From Avimonas intestinalis (GTDB lineage: Bacteria > Bacillota > Clostridia > Oscillospirales > Acutalibacteraceae), in the NCBI GenBank assembly GCA_904380375.1, contig CAJFID010000012.1, positions 1-61,668 on the forward strand: DNA of 61,668 nucleotides. The letters run 5' to 3'. The translations under genes were made by a program, and so were the position numbers. How positions within the stretch are numbered: position 1 is the first letter of the stretch; the number at the start of each line of letters is the position of its first letter. Positions 8,162-16,409 of this stretch are shown here, piece after piece. The notes below the pieces were generated by a model. That model worked only from the letters and a program-made list of their open reading frames with translations. It was not told the origin of the DNA and searched no databases.

Positions 8162-10864
8162 TCAATCCGCATCCGGGGGGGTTGGATCATCCGGTGCGTC
8201 CGGCTTCTCGGCGGGTGTTTGGGAACTCGGCGCGTCCGGCTGTGTGCCGGGATAGTACTGGTACAGGCTGAAGCCGTCCGGCGCGTTCTGCCCCGGTTCT
8301 CCGCCGTCCGGATCGCCACCGGCAAAGCCGGAGCCGGAAGGGGGTTCCGCTGGCTGCTCCGGCACCGGCGGGGACAGGGGCTCCCCGTCCTCGGGCGGGA
8401 AGGCGCCGTTCGCCGCGCCAGACGGCACGGCATGCGCGGTGCGGCGGCGGGCGGCATAGCGGTCCCAGCGGCGCAGGCAGATAAGATACAGCAGCAGGAG
8501 CAGCAGGGCCCCCAGCGAGATCAGCGCCCCATTTTTCAGCCCCGGGGTGAAATAGTCGAAGCGGATGACCACCTCTTGGCCGGCGGGGCAGGCCACCGCC
8601 ATGAAGCCGACGTTGGCCTTGAGGATTTCCGCCGGCTCCCCGTTGACCGTGGCCGTCCAGCCCTCCTCGTAGGGGACGCTGAAAAAGACATAGTTGTCCT
8701 GCGGCAGGTCGATTACGGCGGTAAAGCCGCGGTTGTCCCGGGTGAAGGAGGAAGCCGCCGTGGCCCGCCTCGCCTCACAGTCTGCAAAATACCCTTGCTG
8801 GCTGAAATCCACGCCGGTATACCGGATTTCCTCAAAGCTTGGCAGGAGGGCGGACACCGCTTCCTCCTGGTCGTCCTCCACCACCAGGGCCTTGAGCAGG
8901 GCTAGTTCCCGGGTGCTCTGGGCGTAGTCGTCGTATTGGGAGCGGGTCATGTAATAGTCGTAGGTAAAGCCGAAGGGGATGTAATACTCGTTTTCATAAA
9001 CGCGGAAGCCGTTTTGCTCGCTGTGGAAGGTCCATCCCGGCATCTTATAGGTGGTCTGCCCGTTGAGGTCCACCTGCTCAAAGAAGTCCTCGTCTTCCTT
9101 GTACTGCCCGTTGTCCTCGTTCATATAGTCGAAGAGGTACCGCACCGAGAGCAGGCCGCGCAGCGCGTAATGGGAGGTGTCCGGCCGGGAGCCGACGCTC
9201 CGCTCCACCCCAATCGTGGGATAGAACTCCATGATCGAGCCGGGCACCACGCTCTGGAACGCCTGGATGGTGGGTATCTGCCAGAACATACCGAGGTTGT
9301 CCATCCCCTCGTTGAAATCGATGCGGCAGGTGTCCAGCTCCGGCAGGCTGATTTTGTCCGCCCCTTCAATCCCCCGCTCAATCACGAACCGGGAGGTGAA
9401 ATTCCCCTGCGCCTTGCCCATCCCCAGGCTGTACCAGCCGAAAATGAGGATGATGCAGCCGGTGACGCCCACCGACCAGCGGTAAAAGAGGCGGCGCTCC
9501 TTGTCGTGCAGCCGGGTCAGCAGGATTGACAGGATCAGGCAGACCGCAGCGAAGGCGACCGCCGCCCAGAACAGCTCCGGATGGTCGTACAGCCCGAGCG
9601 CGATTTCCCCGGTTTCCTCGTCCGGCTCCCAGGATTCCGGCACCAGCCCGATGAACAGCGCGAAAAACGCGGTGATGCCGCCCGTCCAGCCGAAGGCGCG
9701 GGCCCAGTTGACCGGCACCGCCTCCGCCTCGTCCAGCGTTTTCACAGTGGCCAGGGCCAGGAAAAGCACCATCATGTAATACCAGCGGGCGTAATAAATC
9801 CAATTAAAGAGCTGGAACAGCGCGTTCAGCCCGGGGATCACGGCAAAGAAAAACAGCACGATCAGCAGCCGGCGGAGCCAATCCGTATGCCGGCGGGACT
9901 GGAAATAGGCGATCACGCCCGAGCAGCCGAACACCGGCAGCCAGGCGGACATCGACGCCCACTTATTGTCCGAATCGGGGAAAAAGCTGGCCCGTGCCGG
10001 GATATCCTGCGGGAAGAAAAAGGAGTGCAGGATGTCGAACAGCCGCTGCGGCTTGTTATAGATCAACAGGTCCCAGCCGCTCAGCAGGCTTTCGGTGCGC
10101 GGGTTCTGGATGACCGAGTAGAAGGACGGAAGCAGCAGCACGCCGGCCATGGCCGTGCCAACCAGCACTTCGATCACCAGCCAGAAAAATTTCCCGAAGG
10201 TGCATTTCCATTCCCCGGATACGGCGCGGACCAGCCAGTAGATCATCAGGAAAAAGGCCTGGCCGATGAAAAAGTAGTAATTGGACAGCGCGCTCAGGCA
10301 GACGATGACGGCGAAAAACCCCCGCCGGCCCTCCTTCATGTACAGCTCCATGGCCAGGAGCATCAGCGGGAAGTAAACGATCGCTTCGTGGAAATGGTTG
10401 AAAAAGATGTTGTAGATTGAAAAGCCGGAAAAGGCGTAAAGCAGCCCGCCCAGCACCGCGTAATCCGGACGGACGAAGCGGCGCAGGAAGAGGTAGGCGG
10501 TCAAGCTGGAAAGGGCGAGCTTGAGGATCAGCAGCGGGGCCATCAGATAGGGCACCGCCGCGCTGGGAAAGAGGAGCGTAATCCAGAAAAAGGGGCTTCC
10601 CAGCAGGTAAAAGGAATAGGAGCCGATGAAGTTGGCGCCCAGGTCGGTGGTCCAGCTCCAGAAAATATTCCCCTCCCGCACCGCATCGTGTGCCATGCGG
10701 TAAAAGGGGATCTGCTGGACGTTGAAGTCGCCGTAATAGATGAAGTATCCCCTGTCCCAGATCAGGAAGGGGAGGAACATCAGCGCCGCCGCGGCTAGGG
10801 CCAGCAGGAACGCCTGCCCGGTGCGCTCGCGCGGCTTTGCCAGGGGGGATGGTAAAGCGGCCAT
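8162..10864 (-). CDS. YfhO-family polytopic membrane protein
   Basis: A 900-residue membrane protein with many hydrophobic segments from residue 15 to about 480, a large extracellular domain (about 490-770), one more TM near 780-805 (ALISLGALLLLLLYLICL), then a cytoplasmic tail. The N-terminal FLIWDRGYFIYYGDFNVQQIPF and DLGANFIGSYSFYLLGSPFF segments are typical of the YfhO family, which is GT-C glycosyltransferase-like; in Gram-positives members are implicated in glycosylating wall or lipid-linked polymers. The last ~85 residues are a Pro/Gly/Asp-rich low-complexity tail that I do not recognise from the family. The start has a GGAGG site six bases upstream. Substrate unknown; monocistronic. 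Confidence 0.85.
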   Translation of the reverse strand: MAALPSPLAKPRERTGQAFLLALAAAALMFLPFLIWDRGYFIYYGDFNVQQIPFYRMAHDAVREGNIFWSWTTDLGANFIGSYSFYLLGSPFFWITLLFPSAAVPYLMAPLLILKLALSSLTAYLFLRRFVRPDYAVLGGLLYAFSGFSIYNIFFNHFHEAIVYFPLMLLAMELYMKEGRRGFFAVIVCLSALSNYYFFIGQAFFLMIYWLVRAVSGEWKCTFGKFFWLVIEVLVGTAMAGVLLLPSFYSVIQNPRTESLLSGWDLLIYNKPQRLFDILHSFFFPQDIPARASFFPDSDNKWASMSAWLPVFGCSGVIAYFQSRRHTDWLRRLLIVLFFFAVIPGLNALFQLFNWIYYARWYYMMVLFLALATVKTLDEAEAVPVNWARAFGWTGGITAFFALFIGLVPESWEPDEETGEIALGLYDHPELFWAAVAFAAVCLILSILLTRLHDKERRLFYRWSVGVTGCIILIFGWYSLGMGKAQGNFTSRFVIERGIEGADKISLPELDTCRIDFNEGMDNLGMFWQIPTIQAFQSVVPGSIMEFYPTIGVERSVGSRPDTSHYALRGLLSVRYLFDYMNEDNGQYKEDEDFFEQVDLNGQTTYKMPGWTFHSEQNGFRVYENEYYIPFGFTYDYYMTRSQYDDYAQSTRELALLKALVVEDDQEEAVSALLPSFEEIRYTGVDFSQQGYFADCEARRATAASSFTRDNRGFTAVIDLPQDNYVFFSVPYEEGWTATVNGEPAEILKANVGFMAVACPAGQEVVIRFDYFTPGLKNGALISLGALLLLLLYLICLRRWDRYAARRRTAHAVPSGAANGAFPPEDGEPLSPPVPEQPAEPPSGSGFAGGDPDGGEPGQNAPDGFSLYQYYPGTQPDAPSSQTPAEKPDAPDDPTPPDAD

Positions 10865-11229
10865 ATCTGCCTCCGTCCTGCCGCCCTGCGGCGGCGCATG
10901 GTCTGCCCTGCGTGCTTGTGGGGCCTATGCGCGGCATAGGAAAAAGGGCTTTTCCCCAGTATACCAAAGAACCTGAAAAAAGGGAAGATAAAACCAGGCG
11001 CGCCTTTGCTTTTCGCCGGGGGCTCCGCCCGATGGGATGCCGGCTGCAAAGTCGTTTTCCAAAGCAGGCGCGTTTACAAATGGAGAAAACCGGCGTATAA
11101 TGAAAAATACGGGGCCCGCGGCCCCGCCGCGGCGGATACCCGCCATACCGCGGGGTATACTACCCTTATGGCCACCCGCCGTTATCCCAAAAAGGCCTGT
11201 GGGCCGGAAGATGAAAGGAGCAGGAGTCA
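10865..11229. other. Divergent intergenic region between yfhO-type gene and superoxide reductase gene
   Basis: 365 bp. The plus strand holds a strong promoter for the superoxide reductase gene (listed separately) and its ~120-nt GC-rich leader. The minus strand has a TATACT-like -10 about 80 bp upstream of the yfhO-type gene with a poor -35. No additional gene is apparent. Confidence 0.5.
11073..11101 (+). promoter_or_regulatory. Sigma-A promoter of superoxide reductase gene
   Basis: TTTACA, 17-bp spacer, perfect TATAAT (11096-11101), giving a ~120-nt leader before the coding region at 11230. The leader contains a GGGGCCCGCGGCCCC palindrome. Confidence 0.8.
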
Positions 11230-11610
11230 ATGCGCACAGTACAGCAATTTTTCGTATGCCGCCACTGCGGCAACCTGGTGGGCATGGTCCGCAACGCCGG
11301 CGTCACCATGATCTGCTGCGGGGAGCCGATGGAGGAATTGATCCCCAATTCCACCGGCGCGCAGGAAAAGCACCTTCCCGTCGTGACGCAGGAGGGGAAC
11401 CGTGTGACCGTAACCGTCGGCGAAGCCCTCCATCCGATGGCGGAGGAGCATTCCATTGAGTGGATCTACCTGGAGACGGAGCGGGGCGGGCAGCGCAAGA
11501 TCCTGCACCCGGACGAAAAGCCGGAGGCCGTCTTCCTGCTTGAGGACGACAAGGCGCTGGCCGCCTACGCCTACTGCAACCTGCACGGGCTCTGGCGTGC
11601 TGACCTGTAA
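11230..11610 (+). CDS. dfx: Desulfoferrodoxin-type superoxide reductase
   Basis: Reduces superoxide to hydrogen peroxide without forming oxygen, a defence typical of anaerobes. The 126-residue protein has both iron centres of two-iron desulfoferrodoxin: the N-terminal Cys4 desulforedoxin site (FVCRHCG at residues 8-14 and CCGEPM at about 29-34) and the C-terminal catalytic site with EKHLP, ALHPM, EEHSIEW and CNLHGLW supplying His and Cys ligands. Lys in EKHLP matches the conserved active-site EKH motif. Strong promoter upstream and terminator downstream indicate a single-gene unit. The exact start fits a GAAAGGAG site. Confidence 0.95.
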   Translation: MRTVQQFFVCRHCGNLVGMVRNAGVTMICCGEPMEELIPNSTGAQEKHLPVVTQEGNRVTVTVGEALHPMAEEHSIEWIYLETERGGQRKILHPDEKPEAVFLLEDDKALAAYAYCNLHGLWRADL

Positions 11611-11669
11611 ACACCCGAAAAGGCAGCCGGGCGCCGCGTTTTCCAGCGCGGCGCCGGGATCCGAAAACC

Positions 11670-11717
11670 AAAAAGGGAGGAAGGCCGCCGTTATGCCGAC
11701 AGCCTTCCTCCCTTTTT
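11670..11717 (+). terminator. Terminator of dfx; left arm of an inverted repeat
   Basis: A-run, GGGAGGAAGGC stem, its complement GCCTTCCTCCC, then TTTTT. About 42 bp of this element recurs inverted at 12544-12589 with four mismatches, so it doubles as one arm of an inverted repeat around the next gene. Confidence 0.85.
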
Positions 11718-11834
11718 GCTGCAAGCTTAGAGGATATGGAAAGCCTGCTGGTCAAATAAGGCGGCGGGCCGGCTCCGCCAAAGGGGCGCAGGGGGCGGCA
11801 AGCGGCGATCGGAGAGCGTCTGGCGGAGGAGGCA

Positions 11835-11863
11835 TTGTCTTTTGCCCAAAGCCATGCTACACT
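11835..11863 (+). promoter_or_regulatory. Promoter of small membrane protein gene
   Basis: TTGTCT, 17-bp spacer, TACACT. It lies about 95 bp before the chosen start at 11959. Confidence 0.5.
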
Positions 11864-11958
11864 ATTTCCAAAGGCTTCTCATCGCTTCCGCCAATGCGGC
11901 GAAGGAAAAGAGGCGTTATGGCCAAGCTTGGAAAGGGAAAAAGGGGGAGGCTTCCTGT

Positions 11959-12447
11959 ATGCTTAAAAAGCGGGGCATAGGCCAGCCGCCAAGGGCAGCT
12001 CTTAGGGACCATGGCGTAAGCCGGACCTTCCTCCTTGTCGGCATGGCGTCCTTTTCAATCCAAAACTTTCTTTATTTTGTCTGCGCCTTCCAGTCATCCG
12101 AGCGGGTATTCCCCGTGATCGGGGATATTTCGCTGCCGTTCGCAGCGGCAACGTCCCTGTTCCTTTCGGCCGTTACGGCTGCTTTCCTTCTTCTCATCAA
12201 TAGGAAACGCCTTTCCTACGGCTTTAAAAAAATCCGGAACAGCTTAATTATGGCCTGCGCCGCCGCCATCGGTTTGTTCGACGGCATCATGTATATTGCA
12301 GCTATTTTTTTGGATATGCCCGGCTTGGTACCGCTGGAATATTTATTCCTTTTAGCGGTGCTGCCTCTGATGGTAACGCCCTTGGCGGCATTTCTCGTCG
12401 GCTTGCCGATAAACATCGCGATGCGCAGGAGGAAGAAGAGGGGCTGA
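11959..12447 (+). CDS. Small multipass membrane protein of unknown function
   Basis: 162 residues with about four TM segments (near 25-45, 55-80, 95-115, 125-150) and a basic C-terminal tail (MRRRKKRG). I do not recognise a family. The frame is open further upstream, but the ATG at 11959 follows a GGGGGAGG site with proper spacing. The gene and its promoter are enclosed by near-identical inverted repeats (11670-11711 and 12548-12589). A truncated, frameshifted relative lies at 51930-52225, so the gene belongs to a locally duplicated family. Function cannot be inferred. Confidence 0.7.
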   Translation: MLKKRGIGQPPRAALRDHGVSRTFLLVGMASFSIQNFLYFVCAFQSSERVFPVIGDISLPFAAATSLFLSAVTAAFLLLINRKRLSYGFKKIRNSLIMACAAAIGLFDGIMYIAAIFLDMPGLVPLEYLFLLAVLPLMVTPLAAFLVGLPINIAMRRRKKRG

Positions 12448-12543
12448 TGCCTTGCGGTGCGGCTGGAAGCTGCAAGCGGACAAAGAAAAGCCCGCGCTTA
12501 TAAAGCAGCGGCGCCTCTTTTGTATGGTGTAAGCTTAAGCGGT

Positions 12544-12588
12544 AAAGGAGGAAGACTGCCGGCATGACGGCGGCCTTCCTCCTTTTTT
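12544..12588. terminator. Terminator of the membrane protein gene; right arm of the inverted repeat
   Basis: AAAGGAGGAAG stem with CTTCCTCCTTTTTT complement. The T-run serves the plus strand, and the hairpin also sits 42 bp beyond the minus-strand gene ending at 12630. Its reverse complement closely matches the dfx terminator. Confidence 0.85.
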
Positions 12589-12629
12589 AGAATCCCGGTA
12601 TGGTACAAAAAGCGGGCACGATGCCGCCT

Positions 12630-12998
12630 CTACTCCGCGGTCAGGAAACTCACGCCGAAGCGCCTGGCAAAGTCCTGCAGCCCTTGGGCCGCCTCCTCGT
12701 GGGAAAAGTCGGCCTCTTCCAGCTCCTGCGCGCTTATCCGGCCGAGGCGGTCATAAAAATCGGCGGCGACCAGGAGATAGGCGATGTCGTCCTCCGACGC
12801 TTGTTCAAACAGCAGGTTTTCCGCCTCGTTGATCCGCCGCTGGTCCAAAAGGTCCAGCAGCCGTCCGTGGAGCGGGTCGGTTTCCGGGAATTCGCCGTCC
12901 GGGAGATACTCCGGCTCCTCCCGGCCAAAAATCGCCTTGGCGATCGCCTGCGCCATGCTGTTGATCTGCCGCATCAGCCAGTCCTCCTGCAGCTGCAT
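12630..12998 (-). CDS. Small cytosolic protein, DUF6483-like
   Basis: 122-residue acidic, helical protein beginning MQLQEDWLMRQINSMAQAIA and containing a repeat-like LLDLLDQRRINEAENLLFE segment. This looks like the small DUF6483-type proteins of Clostridia, whose function is unknown. The frame is open upstream to 13217, but the ATG at 12998 has an excellent GGAAGGAGG site and the upstream part looks non-coding. Monocistronic, convergent with the preceding gene. Confidence 0.7.
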   Translation of the reverse strand: MQLQEDWLMRQINSMAQAIAKAIFGREEPEYLPDGEFPETDPLHGRLLDLLDQRRINEAENLLFEQASEDDIAYLLVAADFYDRLGRISAQELEEADFSHEEAAQGLQDFARRFGVSFLTAE

Positions 12999-13262
12999 AC
13001 TGCGCTCCTCCTTCCCTGTTTCCTCCAGTATAGCCGATCTCGCGCCGTTTTTCCAGCAAGCCGGGGTGAAATCCGCGCGGAAAAAGCGCGGCAGGTGCCG
13101 CGCCTTCCGCCGGCTCCCCCGTGAGAAAAATTTTTTCCAAGGGCATAACGGCGGTATTTCGGTCAAAACTACTACCATCATCCATCGGGCAGGAACGGAT
13201 ATCAAACGGAATTCCACAGGCGCGCGGCTTCAGGCGGCCGCCTGACGAAACGGAGGAGCACC

Positions 13263-14048
13263 ATGGGACATCTCAATTTTGATAAACAAAGCGGCCGCAA
13301 ACGCGGCTGGAAGGGCTTTTACCTGGCGCTGGCGGTCTGCCTGGTCGCGGTCGGCGGCGTGGCAGTAGTCACCTTTATGAACACCCCCGAACTGGCGCAG
13401 GAAGGCAGCTCCGCGCCATCCACCACCGCGCCCACCCAGGCGGTGGAGCAGATCGTCACCAACATCCCTGACGACCGGACCACGACCACCTCCCGCCGGA
13501 CCACCACCTCGGCCGCGGCAACGACCGCCGCCACAACCACCGCGGCGCCGACGACGCAGGAACCGGCCGACCTGTTTATCCTTCCCCTGAGCAATGAGGT
13601 TATCCAGGAATACAGCGACGGCAAGCCGGTTTACTCCGCCACCATGAACGATTGGCGGGTGCATAACGGCGTCGACTTCAAGGGCGCGGAAGGGCAGACC
13701 GTCAAAGCCCTGGCGGACGGCACCATTCTGTCGGTACAGGAGGATCCGCTATGGGGGCAGGTGGTTACGATTGACCACGGCTTCGGCATCCACTCCCGTT
13801 ACTGCGGGGTGCAGGTCAGCGCCCTTCAGGCCGGGCAGGCCGTCAAAGTGGGCCAGGCGATCGGCACGCTGGACGAGATCCCCTGTGAATTGACAATGGG
13901 TCCCCACCTTCATCTGGAGGTGCTGGTCAACGACGAATATGTAAACCCGGTCGAGGCCATCGGCAAGGATGTCAAGGTGGTGACCACCACCGCCTCCGCC
14001 GCGACAACGTCAACGCAGGCGGCTGCAACTACCACAACAAAGAAATGA
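13263..14048 (+). CDS. Membrane-anchored LytM/M23 protein, SpoIIQ-like
   Basis: 261 residues: cytoplasmic basic N-terminus, one TM (about 19-39), a Thr/Ala-rich linker (about 50-100), an M23/LytM domain (about 104-240) and a second Thr/Ala tail. Metal-site motifs are present (HNGVDF, GPHLHLEV), so peptidase activity is possible. The YSATMNDWRVHNGVDF stretch resembles clostridial SpoIIQ, the forespore protein that forms the engulfment channel with SpoIIIAH. Alternatively it is a vegetative murein endopeptidase. Good GGAGGAG site; single-gene unit with a terminator at 14098-14132. Confidence 0.85.
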   Translation: MGHLNFDKQSGRKRGWKGFYLALAVCLVAVGGVAVVTFMNTPELAQEGSSAPSTTAPTQAVEQIVTNIPDDRTTTTSRRTTTSAAATTAATTTAAPTTQEPADLFILPLSNEVIQEYSDGKPVYSATMNDWRVHNGVDFKGAEGQTVKALADGTILSVQEDPLWGQVVTIDHGFGIHSRYCGVQVSALQAGQAVKVGQAIGTLDEIPCELTMGPHLHLEVLVNDEYVNPVEAIGKDVKVVTTTASAATTSTQAAATTTTKK

Positions 14049-14097
14049 GCCTGCCCTCGGAAACCGCGCGAGCCATCGCCGGATCGGTCAGAAGGGC

Positions 14098-14132
14098 AAA
14101 AGGGGATGCTGCAAGCGCAGCATCCCCTTCTA
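14098..14132 (+). terminator. Terminator after SpoIIQ-like gene
   Basis: AAGGGGATGCTGC arm, AAGC loop, GCAGCATCCCCTT arm followed by a short CTATTT tail. Confidence 0.8.
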
Positions 14133-14290
14133 TTTGCCTGCGGTGTAGAGGCGGTTTTCCTCCAGTTGACGGCAGACCACGGGGCCCCCTGGACGGCGCA
14201 GGTGCGTGCGGCGCCTCCTACAGGGGGGATGGCATCCGCCTGCCTTTTCCCTGATCCGCTCCCTTTCCCTCCATTTTGGCCCGCCGGCGG

Positions 14291-14319
14291 TTGCCGCGGC
14301 CGACTGGCTTTGATATAAT
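14291..14319 (+). promoter_or_regulatory. Promoter of Gfo/Idh/MocA gene
   Basis: TTGCCG, 17-bp spacer, TATAAT (14314-14319) preceded by TG one base upstream, i.e. an extended -10. Confidence 0.7.
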
Positions 14320-14351
14320 AGCGGAAACAGGAAAAGAAAGGGGCAGGTAGT

Positions 14352-15359
14352 ATGATCCGCTACGCGACCGTGGGTACCGGCTGGATTGTCGATGCGTTTA
14401 TTGAAGGGGCCGCCTTGGCCGGCGGGCTTGAGCTGGCCGCCGTCTATTCCCGCAAAGAGGAAACCGGGCGGGCCTTTGCCGCCAAGCACGGCGGCGTGCC
14501 GGTTTTCACCGATTTGGACACGCTGGCGGCGTCGGACGCGGTTGACGCGGTGTATATCGCCAGCCCAAACGCCCTGCATTACCCGCAGAGCCGTCGCTTC
14601 CTCCTGGCCGGCAAGCACGTCCTGTGCGAAAAGCCGGCGACGGTCACCTCCCGCCAGCTCCGGGAGCTGCTTGCCCTGGCGGACGAGCGGCGGCTGGTCT
14701 ACATGGAGGCGATCATGATGCGGCATCTTCCCGCGCGGGAGCGGCTGCATACGGCGCTGGCCGGGCTGGGGACCATCCGCAGCGCACGGTTTGATTATTC
14801 GCAGCTTTCCTCCCAATACGCGGCCTGTATGGCCGGGAAGCTGCCCAATATCTTCAATCCGGCGATGGCTACCGGCTGCCTGATGGATTTGGGCGTCTAC
14901 TGCGTCTATCCGGCGCTCGACCTCTTCGGCCGGCCGGAACGCATGGAGGCGGCCTCCTCCTTCCTGCCCACGGGGGCGGACGGCGCCGGCTGCTGCCAGA
15001 TGCTGTATCCGGACAAGGTGGTCTCCCTCACCTATTCCAAGACCGCGCAGGGGCGGATCGGCTCGGAGATCCTGGGCGACCGGGGGAGCCTGACGATCGA
15101 CTCCGTTTCCCGGCTGACGGGGATCCGCCGGTTCGGGCCGGATGGAAAGGAAGAGCTCCTGGTGGGCGAGCATACCAAGGCGGAGCTGATGAGCGGGGAA
15201 GCCGCCGCGTTCCGGCGGTATATCGGGGCCCTTAAGGCGGAGGTCAAAACAGAGCGGCAGGATTACGTTAAGGCCAACGCCCTGGCCTTGGCGGTATGCG
15301 AAACCATCGAGCAAATCCGCCGCAAGGCAGGCATCCGCTTTGCGGACGACGCACAGTAG
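14352..15359 (+). CDS. Gfo/Idh/MocA-family NAD(P)-dependent oxidoreductase
   Basis: 335-residue dehydrogenase with an N-terminal Rossmann fold (RYATVGTGWIVDAFIEGA, GxGxI type) and the family signature LCEKPATVTSRQLREL containing the conserved EKP motif at about residues 95-97. The C-terminal half is the alpha/beta substrate domain with MEAIMMRHLPARERL. These enzymes oxidise or reduce sugars, inositols or trans-dihydrodiols; the substrate cannot be read from sequence and no sugar transporter or kinase is adjacent. It has its own promoter and a terminator about 110 bp downstream. Confidence 0.9.
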   Translation: MIRYATVGTGWIVDAFIEGAALAGGLELAAVYSRKEETGRAFAAKHGGVPVFTDLDTLAASDAVDAVYIASPNALHYPQSRRFLLAGKHVLCEKPATVTSRQLRELLALADERRLVYMEAIMMRHLPARERLHTALAGLGTIRSARFDYSQLSSQYAACMAGKLPNIFNPAMATGCLMDLGVYCVYPALDLFGRPERMEAASSFLPTGADGAGCCQMLYPDKVVSLTYSKTAQGRIGSEILGDRGSLTIDSVSRLTGIRRFGPDGKEELLVGEHTKAELMSGEAAAFRRYIGALKAEVKTERQDYVKANALALAVCETIEQIRRKAGIRFADDAQ

Positions 15360-15470
15360 GTGCGCGGTAGGTGCGTAGTGGGTGGGAAAAGAGCCCCGCA
15401 AGCATAAAGGAATCCCTGGCGAAGGGGGGACAAGCCTTGCCCCTGCAAACTCCTTCGAAAAGGCCGAACA

Positions 15471-15510
15471 AAAAGCAAAAGGCCCGCCTGAAAGCGGGCC
15501 TTTTGCTTTA
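15471..15510 (+). terminator. Terminator after Gfo/Idh/MocA gene
   Basis: AAAGCAAAAGGCCCGC arm, CTGAAA loop, GCGGGCCTTTTGCTTT arm; a perfect 16-bp stem. Confidence 0.9.
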
Positions 15511-15689
15511 AGTTAGAGGGGTGTTTTGAGGAGGGTAGAACGTACTCGCTTTTTGTGAAGGTTCCCGGTGCGGCTCCGTTTCCCTTCCGAGTACAGCTTT
15601 ATTATACCGAGGGCCGGCCGATAGTGTGTGAACCCACTATGAATAAACTGTAAGCATTTTTTAGCAACTTTTTTAAGGATTTCGAAAGT

Positions 15690-15731
15690 TCAAACATTTG
15701 TTTGACTTTTACGGGGAGTATATGTTATAAT
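15690..15731 (+). promoter_or_regulatory. lexA promoter with overlapping LexA-type operator
   Basis: TTGACT (15702-15707), 18-bp spacer, TATAAT (15726-15731). A perfect 7-2-7 palindrome TCAAACATTTGTTTGA (15690-15705) overlaps the -35. It has the layout of the Gram-positive LexA box (GAAC-N4-GTTC) with A in place of the outer G, so lexA is probably self-repressed. Confidence 0.75.
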
Positions 15732-15824
15732 ACAGAAAACATAGGGGGATACGGTCTCGGCCTCGCCTGCGCCTACCGGCTCGGGACGCCGTATTGGTTC
15801 GCTTTGGATGAAAGGAGTCCGCTT

Positions 15825-16409
15825 ATGAAACCGTTAAACGAAAAGCAGCAAAGGGTGCTGATGTTTTTGAAGGAGCGCGCGCAGGACGGCATCCCGCCCA
15901 CGGTGCGTGAAATCTGCGCCGCCGCGGGGATTAAGTCCACATCGACCGTCCACGCCTATCTGAAGCTGCTGGAGGACGAGGGCTACATCTCCCGCCAAAG
16001 CGGCCTGAACCGCGCGATCCGTATGCCGGGCGAAAGCGTGGCGCGGGTCCCGCTCCTCGGCAAGGTAACGGCCGGCAAGCCGATTTTGGCTATTGAAGAG
16101 GTGGAGGAATACGTCCCGTATTCGGGCGGGGGGTACCAGCCCGGCGACCTTTTTGCCCTGCGGGTTGTGGGGGACAGTATGATTAACGCCGGGATCCTGA
16201 ACGGGGACGTCGTAATCGTGCGGAAAAAGCCGACGGCGGAAAATGGGGAAATCGTGGTGGCGTTGATCGGGGACGAGGCGACCGTCAAGCGCCTGTATAG
16301 GGAAAAGGGGCACATCCGCCTCCAGCCCGAAAACGACGCGTACGAACCGATTATTGTCGACGAGGTGATCGTGCTGGGCAAGGTGATTTCCCTGCTCCGC
16401 TATTTCTGA
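15825..16409 (+). CDS. lexA: LexA repressor
   Basis: SOS master repressor with self-cleaving protease. The 194-residue product has the N-terminal winged HTH (IPPTVREICAAAGIKSTSTVHAYLKLLE, only its core cited: PPTVREICAAAG), the Ala-Gly cleavage site in VTAGKPIL, the catalytic Ser in VGDSM and the catalytic Lys in ATVKRL. The frame runs upstream, but the ATG at 15825 has an AAAGGAG site and gives the usual MKPLNEKQ start. Its stop codon overlaps the start of the next gene, so the DUF523 gene is probably co-transcribed and SOS-responsive. Confidence 0.96.
   Translation: MKPLNEKQQRVLMFLKERAQDGIPPTVREICAAAGIKSTSTVHAYLKLLEDEGYISRQSGLNRAIRMPGESVARVPLLGKVTAGKPILAIEEVEEYVPYSGGGYQPGDLFALRVVGDSMINAGILNGDVVIVRKKPTAENGEIVVALIGDEATVKRLYREKGHIRLQPENDAYEPIIVDEVIVLGKVISLLRYF

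Larger units (their letters stand above)
11611..11958. other. Intergenic region between dfx and the small membrane protein gene
   Basis: 348 bp holding the dfx terminator (11670-11717), about 120 bp of GC-rich sequence in which I see no gene, a promoter at 11835-11863, and the leader of the membrane protein gene. An in-frame ATG at 11842 lies within the promoter and is not used as the start. Confidence 0.5.
15360..15824. other. Intergenic region upstream of lexA
   Basis: 465 bp holding the Gfo/Idh/MocA terminator (15471-15510), an AT-richer stretch around 15600-15690 and the lexA operator/promoter. The stretch 15511-15600 shows nothing recognisable. The lexA frame is open back to 15702, but that part precedes the transcription start. 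Confidence 0.6.

Noticed and set aside
14130..15401. 423-codon minus-strand frame over the Gfo/Idh/MocA gene
   Set aside because: Antisense shadow spanning a promoter and a terminator of the real gene.
15702..15824. Upstream extension of lexA
   Set aside because: It covers the -35/-10 region of the lexA promoter and so cannot be translated from that transcript; the internal ATG has a good site.
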